Positions 29,862 through 39,210 of a DNA stretch of 39,210 bases are shown piece by piece (the first letter of the stretch is position 1; each line of letters begins with the position of its first letter). Source of the DNA: Priapulus caudatus (taxonomy: Eukaryota; Priapulida; Priapulimorpha; Priapulimorphida; Priapulidae); NCBI RefSeq assembly GCF_000485595.1, contig NW_014577461.1:36024-75233 (forward strand), in the 5' to 3' direction. The translations under genes and the position numbers were made by a program. Below the pieces are notes generated by a model that saw only the letters and a program-made list of their open reading frames with translations, was not told the origin of the DNA and ran no database searches.

Positions 29862-32800
29862 ATATAAAACCCCAATCAATTGTGTATTATAATTACACTG
29901 GCATTTCGTAAGTTGCTCTTACATAGTAACACGCACTCTCTTATTGTCGTGTACAAATGTACGTATCTTAAATTTTATTGGGAGCTCCGCGCTTAGGCTT
30001 GCCTATATATATATATATATATATTAAATTTCTGCCGTCATACCACCAGATGTGATTTTAAGGGATGTGATGTAGATTGTTGGCGACAAGTCACGGTCTA
30101 AATCTCTCTTCAATTCCTTGATTTTGCCGGCATTTCCCCGCGAGTAATTGCTGTTGTACAGCTATTACTGTGCCACTAGCTATTTTCTGTGCCACTAACT
30201 GATGTTATAAAAAGCAAGAGATATTACTGTGCTAAGTGATACGGGTACTTGTACAGAAAGGTCCTGCAATTTCCGTGCTTTTTGTTAGAGCTACTGCTAG
30301 AAGGCATGCTTCAAGGGACTTCAGGGGAGGGATCTATGCATAGTTACTGTATGGCTGTGGCGCATATAATGACTTTACATTGGCCATACATAGGCTAAAC
30401 GTTAGGATTGTAGTCATGGTTAACAATGAAAACTGCTACTAATTCACTGTGTAGGCAAAGCTTTATCAAGCTCTCAAACTCACACATATAATACTTATTA
30501 GTAATTGTATCCCCCGCGACGAAGTCGGCGGGGATACTATGCATGGTTTCATGTCTCCCCAGCCGCCGCCACAGACAATTTCCTTTCCGTTCTATAACTC
30601 GACCCCTAATTGACCTAGCGCTACCAAACTTGGTATACTTACACATCTTGGGGAGAAGGTGAGCAGCGTACCAAAACCAGGTCACTGCGACCTTTATTTG
30701 ACCTTTACCTTGACCTTGATCATATTTCCCTTCCGCTCTATAACTCGGCCCCTAATTGACCTAGCGCTACCAAACTTGGTATACTTACACATCTTGGGGA
30801 GAAGGTGAGCTGCGTACCAAAACCAGGTCGCTGCGACCTTTATTTTACCTTTACCTTGACCTTGATCATATTTCCCTTCCGCTCTGTAACTCAGCCCCTA
30901 ATTGACCGAGCGCTACCAAACTTGGTATACTTACACATCTTGGGGAGAAGGTGAGCAGCGTACCAAAACCAGGTCACTGCGACCTTTATTTGACCTTTAC
31001 CTTGACCTTGATCATACTTCCCTTCCGCTCTATAACTCGCCCCCTAATTGACCTAGCGCTACCAAACTTGGTATACTTACACATCTTGGGGAGAAGGTGT
31101 GTCACGTACTGAAACCAGGTCACCTCAACCTTTATTTGACATTGACCTTGACCTTGACATTCATCATATTTCCCTTCCGCTCTATAACTCGGCCCCTAAT
31201 TGACCTAGCGCGACCAAACTTCGTATACTTACACATCTTGGGGAGAACACGGGGGATACATGTAGTTGGCAACAACTGCCCTTTCTAGTTATTGTAGTGG
31301 TACTATGCTAACTAAAATACCTTCTGTGACGATGATTTGTTCTCAAGATATTTTTGAAATAAGAATGATTCTGTGGAATTATAACTGATATTATTGCTAC
31401 TAATAGTGTCAATATTTATGCTCACCAATTTGTCTTTTCTAAAATATATATGTTATTGTTGTTTTCAGGTGAGAAATGGACATATCAAGAGAATCACAGA
31501 CAATGACATCCAGTCTCTTGTACTTGAGATTGTGGGTACAAATGTCAGGTAAGTTAATATTGATCTCTTTCAAACATAAACAGGTATATCTGCTGCAGTC
31601 AATGTGTCCATTGATAGACATTGTGCCAGTATCTAGACAAATATTCTATGTACATAAGGTCTGTATACCATGACTACATTATGAAATACTGGTTATTAAG
31701 AAATAACAGTAGGACGTCGCTGTACCGATGCAGCAGGGTTACGATATTGATTTGCCTAGCTGGGGATGCGGTATATTCTTCCTAATTAACTGGATGAATA
31801 CCTGTAGAGCTGCTTCTTATAGCTGCATCTAATTGAAGTGTTGTCGAACGCACAGCTGGGATGCTGTACGTGTAGTCGTGTTTGTGCAGTGTATAATAAT
31901 TACAGCATGATCGTTATGTGCGCACCCACTGGCGGCCACAGGTCTTAAGAAAGTAGAAGCACAGAAGGATAAAATCCTCGGTGATAATAAAAAGCAAGCG
32001 CCGTAGGCACGCTGCATGGTAGGGTGGGTCTGGGGGCATGCCCCCCACCCTGAAACTTTTTGAATGGTAGACGTCTGGAGATGCAATCTGGTGAGTCTTG
32101 CGAGAGAGATTTAGGAACAAAAAGTAGGAACAAAATTGTTTAACCTAAAATTTACTGGAAGCACTGTGCTTCCAGTGCTTCTATCTGTGGGCGCCACTGT
32201 GCACACTATCTATAGTGCTGGAAGCCAGTGCAGTGCTGCTGATACACGCATGCGTTCAGTGTCTACAGCTGAATAAATTAGATACTGCTGCATTGCTGTG
32301 GGTTCAGTATGAGAATATAATATATCAAATATTGATATTGTGCATCTGTCTGAGAATAATATCTTTAAGAGATTCTCTTCACATTTTCGTTGCTGCATTT
32401 CAGCACGACATACATCACGTGCCCTGCTGATCCGAAAAAGACACTGGGAATCAAGCTGCCATTCCTCGTGATGATCATCAAAAATCTAAAGAAATATTTC
32501 ACGTTCGAGGTTCAGGTACGAAATGCTTCTAGAATCTGCTTTCTGCACACTTACTTGTCTTCCTTTCTCGCTTTGGTAAGAATTTGCTTGGACGCCTGCC
32601 TCGATCTCTGCTTGTTTCTTTGCTTGTCACGTACCAGCCCTGTCAGTGAGTTCTTGTGTGTGTTTAATTCAGGTTCTTGATGACAAGAACGTGCGGCGTA
32701 GATTCCGTGCGAGTAATTACCAGAGCACGACGCGCGTGAAGCCGTTCATCTGCACCATGCCCATGCGCCTTGACGAGGGATGGAACCAGATCCAGTTCAA

Positions 32801-33192
32801 CCTGTCCGACTTCACACGGAGGGCGTACGGAACAAACTACATCGAGACGCTTAGAGTTCAAGTGTGTATCTACCTGTGTTTCTATCTTTCTGAACCTGTT
32901 TGTGATCCCACGTTGGGAGACATAAATGTGTTATTCAATTAATTTTACAACATTTTAATCTGTGCGTGTTGATTTATTTTTTAATGCAGCCACAAATAAT
33001 TAATGTCCCAGTGCTAAATTGCTATGACAGATTATGTAAATCATCCAGCTCATTGTGATGTGCTGCTCGTTATAGATCCACGCTAATTGTCGGATCCGAC
33101 GTGTCTACTTCTCCGACCGTCTCTACTCCGAGGACGAGCTACCGGCCGAATTCAAGCTCTACCTTCCCGTCCAGAATAAGACGAAAGTCTAA
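29042..33192 (+). CDS. CFAP20: CFAP20, complete, five exons
   Basis: CFAP20 (BUG22/GTL3) is a small, highly conserved axonemal protein, an inner-junction component of doublet microtubules needed for cilium motility (established). Exons: 29,042-29,125 ([18 protein letters not shown]), 31,469-31,548 ([20 protein letters not shown]), 32,404-32,515 ([20 protein letters not shown]), 32,673-32,861 ([20 protein letters not shown]) and 33,076-33,192 ([20 protein letters not shown]), with stop TAA at 33,190-33,192. The total is 193 codons, the family's usual length. All introns are GT-AG and phases agree. The ATG opens directly on the conserved N-terminus. Intron 1 is long (2.3 kb) and carries two transposons; intron 2 carries a third. 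The sequence is almost identical to the vertebrate protein as I recall it. Confidence 0.98.
29550..29755. mobile_element. Foldback MITE with CCCTAA core, family 2
   Basis: 206 bp in CFAP20 intron 1. The inner arms pair over about 40 bp (GCCGGGCACGG, TCGATTTCCTAAATGCCCGG), and the outer arms share GTGGCTATATGC. The right arm has an extra segment. The centre holds CCCTAACCCTAACCCTAACA (about 29,618-29,637). The direct repeat AATAAACTA flanks it (29,541-29,549 and 29,756-29,764). The sequence is unrelated to family 1 outside the hexamer tract. Confidence 0.8.
29795..29865. repeat. (TG)n and (TA)n microsatellites
   Basis: Alternating TATA, TGTG and GCGC dinucleotide runs in CFAP20 intron 1. A further (TA)n run lies near 30,004-30,024. 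Confidence 0.85.
30506..31260. mobile_element. TIR element with internal 146-bp tandem repeats
   Basis: 755 bp in CFAP20 intron 1. It starts TGTATCCCCC and ends GGGGGATACA, 10-bp inverted termini. The left end also forms a local hairpin (GTATCCCCCGCGAC with GTCGGCGGGGATAC). Inside are five tandem units aligned at CCCCTAATTGACC (30,603; 30,749; 30,895; 31,041; 31,193), giving periods of 146, 146, 146 and 152. Each unit has TACCAAACTTGGTATACTTA or a close variant and a TGACCTTGATCA-like stretch. No target duplication was established. Similar elements with internal arrays are known in marine invertebrates; class membership (MITE versus Helitron-like) is open. Confidence 0.75.
31927..32199. mobile_element. 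hAT-like MITE in CFAP20 intron 2
   Basis: 273 bp. The left end is CACTGGCGGCCACAGG; the right end read inward is CAGTGGCGCCCACAG. The flanking 8-mers TGCGCACC and TGCACACT agree at 6 of 8 positions. It contains the palindrome GGGGGCATGCCCCC, common in non-autonomous hAT elements. No coding capacity. Confidence 0.6.
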
Positions 33193-34744
33193 CTGCAGCG
33201 TGCGCATGGTTCATTGTTGTCGAGTCCGTCCTTACGCTGGTAGTGTGGTGGCGCATTGCACGTAGGGTGCCACCGTGCTTTTCTAGCAAAGTGTTTTAGG
33301 AATTTAAGCTCAACTGTTACGTGACGTTGTTGTTGTATGGAAAATCTCGTTTTGGATCTAAGTCTATATATATGAACACCTGAAGCTTCTGTGTTGTTGG
33401 CACATAGAAATATTCTGTGACAGGAGGTGCAATTGACCTTTTTCCCAATCTCAAGAAGATGTAATTTCTATTAAAACTGGCTTAATTTGTATAAAAAGAC
33501 ATTGCCATTGTTCAAGGTACTATTTACCATGCAAATTTTATAATGACAGATTGTCTGTGACAGTGGTTTGTACATTGTCTCGGTGCACAACTGTCTGCAC
33601 CAGGTGTATAGTGAATATGTTATTGTTTGTTGTTACCTGTTCACAAATTAAATGTCATTAGATAAGATCACTCTGGAAGGATTTTTGACAATTCGTTGGC
33701 AAAGAGCAATATTTTTAGTAGTTGTTGTGTAATGATGAAGAGAAGAAATGTGGTGTTGACACTTTGTATGCACACAGCAGCAGCAGCAGCCTTACAAAGG
33801 CCACTATCTAGTATTCATAGAGGTCTGAGTCACTCAGTGTTATTGGTGTCTAGTCAGTGTAGAAAGTGAGCAGTGAAATTATTTTAGGATGCACCACGAT
33901 AAACTTATTTGTCATGGTTTCAAATATAAAAATGCTAAAAGATGCTAGAGTGCATCGTCAGTCGTTCACCCAAGCGATGCCAAGTCAAAAACGTCAGAAT
34001 TCGGAGGGGATCGATATATATGCTTGTCATTTTTAAAATGTACCTGAAAAGATTCCAGATTCCATTCTAAGAACTTATTTTTGGTGCAACACGTCGGTAT
34101 CAACCAGTAGTTGCAGTATCAAAATGTACAGGTGAGTGAGAAACACAGAGAGGCAAACATTGTCGTCCTCCACAGCTGCATGTAGAGTGACTAATTAGTC
34201 ATTGTAAAGTGACACGCCATGCATCTGCATATATCAGCTACAGTATATATGTTCACATATAGCTTATGAGGTTTTCTGATTGGAATAGCAAATTTTGCTG
34301 TTCTTTCTCATAAAATCGTATATATACTATATTTTATTTTGCTGAAGAAATAAAATGTATACATTTAGATTTGGATTTATGTGTTTATATAGCACCACTT
34401 TTACATTATAATATACCACACCTATAAAATAATATTCATCAGCAAAAGTAGTGTTAAAAGTAGAATGAACGGCACATATAAATTCAGTTAAAAGATCCAA
34501 ACATTATTCAATAACGCATTTAAATACATTTTAATTATTTTCGGCTGTAGATATTTATGTATATTAGGCCTACTTATAAAATTTATGGAATATCAAATTG
34601 TGTCAGAAACTGAAATTATGTTAATGTAACTCAATTCTGTACTTTATCCAGCCTGCCCTATGAACGTTCATTCTACCCTTGAGCACTGGCTTGTATTTAT
34701 CTCTATATCATTATATCACGGCTAGATAGACGTACGAATATGAG
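33193..34744. other. CFAP20 3' UTR and intergenic sequence
   Basis: No exon or element recognised. A short (CAG)n run lies at about 33,777-33,790. AT-rich towards the right. Confidence 0.5.
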
Positions 34745-35303
34745 GTACGCGTGACTCCGAAGAAAATGATCTTGGAGCGCCTTTCCCCTGTACATTATTA
34801 CCATAGCTAAGAATCGTGGCGCGATGCTGCGAGCTAAGTGAAGCATTTAGATCGGATTTTACCAAGCACACGTGCTGTCAGCCTGCCCGGCTCCAGTTTG
34901 AATGTATAAAAACGGCCGAAGAAAATTATCTTGGCAGTCAACGGCGACCGACGTAGGAGCGCCTTTTTCATGTGCACTATACCAGAGCTGGGAATCGTGG
35001 CGCGATGCTGAGAGCTATGCTGAGAGCAAAGTGAAACATGGCGATCAGATTTTACCATGCACACATGCCGTCGGCTTGCCCGCGACTAGTTTGAACGCAT
35101 GAGAACGGCCGTAGAAAATTCTCTTGGCAGTCAACGGTGACCGACGCACGAGCGCCATCTTCATGAACATTAATAACGGCATAGCCGGGAACCCAGGGCG
35201 TGATGCTGCGAGCAAAGCCGGTGAACATTTTAGATCGGATTTTACCAAGCACACGTGCTGTCAGCCTGTCAGACTCCAGTTTGAACGTATAAAAACGGCC
35301 CGG
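34745..35303. repeat. Three diverged 181-197 bp tandem units with TATAAAA
   Basis: Three copies, anchored at 34,811, 34,992 and 35,189, each with the order: GCGCC start, GCGATGCTG, GATCGGATTTTACCAAGCAC or similar, CAGTTTGAA, then GTATAAAAACGGCC (the middle copy has CATGAGAACGGCC). The TATAAAA strings are at 34,905-34,911 and 35,288-35,294. The array lies 600-1,200 bp upstream of the KARS1 start. Confidence 0.8.
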
Positions 35304-35932
35304 ATCCACTTCACCCTCTCCCACTTGGCTTATCCGACAATTGAACTCATATCCACTTCCTCCTTCACCATTTCTACACATTCCCTATATATCTCCCTCC
35401 TCTTCCGCCTTCTCTACCTCCTCATCCTGTCCTCATGGACCTCATGCGCTCCGTTATTCTTTCTTCTCAGATCCAGGAGCCTGAGGTTCCATGTATAGAT
35501 GCTCTCACTGTTCGTGTTTACCACCGCATCGGCCGATATATCTGGATTAGCCAGTTCGCTTATATCCATATAATATTCATTTGGATGTCTAGTAAGTAAA
35601 CCCTCTTTATCCCTCTGAGCTGGAATCTACCGACCTATCTTAGAGCATCTGCCTTGCAAACATAATGCAGATTATTGCATTCTAGTGCCGAATATTAACA
35701 CCAAAAATGAGACAAGCGCATTTTAAACACATTTTTACACACATTTATACGCATTTTTAAACACATTTTAAACGCATTTAAGAGACACGTGGTAGTGCCG
35801 CAGAAGGCACCACCCAGTGACCCAGCTCCTGTTGCGTGCTCTCCTAACAAATACGGGTGAATGAATTCCATATTACACGGGCACGTGAGTGAGCTCGGCG
35901 GTAGCACATACATGTGTCGGTAGTGAACAACT
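35304..35932. other. Upstream region of KARS1
   Basis: Contains a pyrimidine-rich stretch (35,310-35,470) and a run of ACACATTTTTA-type repeats near 35,728-35,780. No gene seen. The last part must hold the KARS1 5' UTR and promoter. Confidence 0.4.
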
Positions 35933-38328
35933 ATGGATGACGAAGCGAAGCCGTTGAGTAAGAGGTAATTATTGTATTTGATATTATATACATTCGCAAT
36001 CTTGACAGGTAACTATGCGGTTGTGCTAACTGTTAGAAAAGCATCATTTATGTTTATTTGACCACTTGGTTTCGTAATTGTAATAATATTTGAACGTAAT
36101 TAAAGTAGGTAGTTACTGACACCGTTTGTGCCGTGTTTGTGTGATCATTCGTGCCATATTTCACAGTAGGGCCTATAATAGGCCGGTAAAGACAGCGTTT
36201 CGCTATTCGGATAGTGATGTTAGTATTGCTGAAAGTTAATGTCTGTCAGTTTGATGTTTATATAAATATTAAATACTTTAAAATCTGGAGTGACCGTCTC
36301 ATAAGAGACGTTTCAAGGCGTTGTTTATCTTGTGTTTGTGATTTCAATTATGTCACTGTCAGACGTGATTGCGTCAGCCTCTGAATCTTTTGTTTAGACT
36401 TTACGTATTACACGTATTTAAGGCAGTAATATAATCAAAATCAAGGTCAGGGTCTGTAGGTTAAACCCCATAAAGATCCCTGTTTGTATAATCTGAATGC
36501 ACGTATACAAGGGGCTTAAATTACTAAATATTATTGTTTTGAAAATACTAGGTGTAGGAGTAAAATTAGCAGGCGAGATAAGAAGGTTAGGAAGTAAGGA
36601 GGGGATAAGAAGGATGTGTATTGACATTGGTCTCGCAGCCCGGTCGGTGTATAAAATACACAGCGTACAGATCTCAATCGCCATGCACCCCGGCTTCTCA
36701 CGAACCCCTTCGTATAAATCGAAAGTCGTCTGTGAGATGTTTTCACGATGTTATGTCGAAAAGATATGCAACACCGTTGTTTTTGGTTGTTGTGCGCTGT
36801 AGGTCAAGGGTAGATGTGTGCTTAATTTGACGCGTTACAATGTTGATTCGGCAACTGCTGAGCGCCAACTATCTTGTGCGACTGAGAGCTCCCCTCGGCA
36901 CTGCTCACATATCTTCCTCGTCCGCCTGCAAAAATACTCACCAGACAAGGAGGTCAGTTCTCTTGTCTTTAGTAGTGTAGAAGCGGCGCCGTGAAATGGC
37001 GAAATATTACCGTACAGCAACTCGGAGGCCATGTACACCTTCGAGATTTAAATTTATCACCCGATCGGACGGAGGATTGCGCGAAATGTGAATCGAATAG
37101 GTCGCCGTTTAGTCAGTGGTAATTGTTTCATATCTGAGTGGTTAGGCATGCCATGCAGCCCGTTTAACACTCGCTTGTTAATTCTTCGGTCGCATCATTT
37201 GATTGCATTTCTGCTGTGATCTCTACTTGTCAGTGAGCAGAAGCGGAGGCTGAAAGCCGAGCAGAAGCTGAAGGAGAAGGAGGAGAAGCTGAAGGCTCTC
37301 GCGCAGGAACAGCAGAATGATCACGTTGCGCCAAAGAAGCCAGGACTGGTGAAGGACGAAGAGGACATTGATCCAAATGTTAGTCAGAGCTTCTCAACAT
37401 AAGCTTCACGTTTTTGTTGCTAATAGATAAAGTTGGAACTTTTCATAATATACATATATATGTATCTATCCTTAATAAACAGTTGTATTTCATTTATGTA
37501 CACTTTGACCTGTATATAAGGATCATTCAAGTGAAACCCCCTTATATTAAGGTCTAAGTTATTACTCTTATTCTTATTATTAACCTTTATACACTATTAA
37601 ATGATGTAACTGGAACTTGATTAAGCTTCTTCAGCCAATTGCTTGCTGTCCTTGGTCGGGGTATTGTACTGAGGTTCTATTGAGGTCTAACTTATTATTA
37701 TTATTATTGTTATTATTATTGACCTGTATATATATTCTATTATACTGTGGAACTAACTTGAGCTTGTACCCAGTTGTAGCTAAACTCTCTCTGTCGTCTG
37801 CAGGAGTACTTCAAGCTGCGGCTGCAGTCTATCACCGCGTGGAAGGAGGCTGGTGAGGACGCGTACCCGCACAAGTTCGACGTCAGCATCTCGCTGACAG
37901 ACTTCATCGCCAAGTACGAGCATCTCGTCGCGGGGGAGGTGCATGACGACGTCGTCAGCGTTGCCGGTGAGTCGATTTTCATATTTTAGAGGCTGTGCCA
38001 ATTGTTTACATTTGGTTGGTAGCGAGTTGTAGAGATAGAATTGTTGTACTGAGTAGAGGTAGCTAGGCACATGCTGTAACCCAGGGGTTGTGGTCAGATT
38101 GGTCCCAGCTATATGATAATAGGCTATTATAGATTATTACGATTATAGCACATGGGAAAAACTAATATTACGACTAAAATGCTTGTGAAACAAATGTCAA
38201 CAACGGCGCCCCCTGTGTTTTCGCTGCTCGGCAGGTCGGGTGCATGCCAAGAGAGCATCCGGACAGAAGCTGATATTCTACGACCTGCGCGGCGAGGCGA
38301 CCAAGATCCAGGTGATGTCGAATGCTGG
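35933..38328 (+). CDS. KARS1: Lysyl-tRNA synthetase, first four exons (3' part off window)
   Basis: Class II aminoacyl-tRNA synthetase that charges tRNA-Lys in the cytosol. Exons: 35,933-35,964 ([10 protein letters not shown]), 37,234-37,378 ([20 protein letters not shown], ending EEDIDPN), 37,804-37,966 ([20 protein letters not shown]) and 38,235-38,328 ([20 protein letters not shown], ending QVMSNAG). Introns are GT-AG (donors GTAATT, GTTAGT, GTGAGT, GTGAGT) with agreeing phases; about 145 residues are covered. The lysine-rich helix is the eukaryote-specific tRNA-binding extension, and the exon 3-4 part begins the OB-fold anticodon-binding domain. The catalytic core is not in the window. 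No mitochondrial leader is seen in this first exon; vertebrates make the mitochondrial form from an alternative exon. Confidence 0.95.
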
Positions 38329-38779
38329 GTGAGTGCTATGCAGAGTCTAGATCGCGGTTCTACACACACCGGCTAACGACTGAAGTGATACCATGCGCAT
38401 GTCGAACGACGGAGATTAGAGGGATTGACAAGGATGTAACTGATTTCATTGAGAGCAACAGTATAAGCTACTGCTTAGCTCATACAGCCATCTTGGGGTG
38501 AGAGCGAGGGGTTGACATCTCTTAACTCGGGGTGAACTCTAGTGTCATTATTTGACAATAGGTGGTGTTTGCTCACTATACTGGTTAGGTGTATTTAGGC
38601 TATTTATAGATATCACAACAGCGACCATTGCTAATCGGGGCTGAGAAGCAAGGCATGCCCAGAACGATCGTCGAGAGTCTGGGGGTGTATGGTTCGCGAA
38701 TGTGCGGGGTTCGTTATCATGTCAAGCTGCATTCGCTAGCTCTCACGCTACACGCAGGCGTGCTACTGCGGAGATTTCC

Positions 38780-39210
38780 AGCTCTGTTATGCTATGTCCA
38801 GCGTTATATGTTATGCTCTGCCTATGTCAAGCTCACGCTATGTTAAGCTCTGCTATGTCCAGCGTTATATGTTATGCTCTGTCTATGTCAAGCGCACGCT
38901 ATGTTAACTTAAGCTATGCTATGTCCAGCATTATATGTTATGCTCTGCCTATGTCAAGCTCATGCTATGTCAAGCTCTGCTATGTCCAGCATTATATGTT
39001 ATGCTCTGCCTATGTCAAGCTCATGCTATGTCAAGCTCTTGCTATGTCCAGCGTTATATGTTATGCTCTGCCTATGTCAAGCTCATGCTATGTTAAGCTC
39101 TGCTATGTCCAGCGTTATATGTTATGCTCTGCCTATGTCAAGCTCATGCTATGTCCAGCGTTATATGTTATGCTCTGCCTATGTCAAGCTCATGCTATGT
39201 CCAGTGTTAT
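38780..39210. repeat. 61-bp satellite in KARS1 intron, cut by window end
   Basis: Tandem units of CCAGCGTTATATGTTATGCT, CTGCCTATGTCAAGCTCATG and CTATGTTAAGCTCTGCTATGT. Unit anchors at about 38,801, 38,862, 38,928, 38,989, 39,051, 39,112, 39,158 and 39,204 give periods of 61, 66, 61, 62, 61, 46 and 46. The last two units share a 15-bp deletion. Each unit is itself built of CTATGTC-AG sub-repeats. Confidence 0.9.

Noticed and set aside
37125-37200. Possible tRNA or tRNA-derived SINE (CTGAGTGGTTAGGCATGCC resembles an A box)
   Set aside because: No matching acceptor stem or clear B box (GGTTCGANTCC) could be paired; it lies in a KARS1 intron and folds poorly by eye.

Overview
This is animal (metazoan) nuclear DNA, most likely from an aquatic invertebrate. 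The signs are genes split by GT-AG introns, long non-coding stretches rich in microsatellites and minisatellites, several transposon classes, and vertebrate-type CCCTAA/TTAGGG hexamers inside interspersed elements. I cannot name the phylum. Four protein-coding genes were recognised by translating exons and checking splice sites and reading phase by eye. No RNA gene or CRISPR array was found.

Layout. 1-4,685: a decayed CR1/L2-like non-LTR retrotransposon on the minus strand (802-3,935). 4,686-7,075 (+): the last six exons of Derlin-1 (DERL1), an ER-associated degradation membrane protein; its 5' exons were not found. 7,076-9,701: no gene seen. 9,702-28,055 (-): an RGS22-like gene with several RGS domains. 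Its 3' exons (9,702-11,450) are intact and phase-consistent. The middle of the gene lies in a roughly 5.3-kb block present twice in tandem (about 13,868-19,268 and 19,273-25,080). One N-terminal exon is at 27,976-28,055. 29,042-33,192 (+): CFAP20, complete, five exons, 193 codons. 35,933-38,328 (+): the first four exons of cytosolic lysyl-tRNA synthetase (KARS1), running off the right edge through a 61-bp satellite.

DERL1 and RGS22 converge; RGS22 and CFAP20 diverge. RGS22 and CFAP20 both belong to ciliary/sperm-type families. An 11/12 match to an RFX X-box lies 83 bp upstream of the CFAP20 start, so a shared ciliary promoter is plausible.

The most unusual content is in the repeats. Three palindromic, MITE-like elements (two copies of one family, one of another) have 9-10 bp target-site duplications and carry telomere-like CCCTAA tracts in their centre. 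A 755-bp element with short terminal inverted repeats holds five 146-bp tandem units, most with TCAAGGTCA (ERR/SF-1-type) sites. A 505-bp hAT-like insertion is present in one copy of the RGS22 block and absent from the other, giving an empty site within the same window. A 929-bp candidate solo LTR lies in the RGS22 region.

Caution: the two copies of the RGS22 block differ by many small indels at their edges, and different exons are frame-broken in each copy. This may reflect assembly or consensus error rather than biology.
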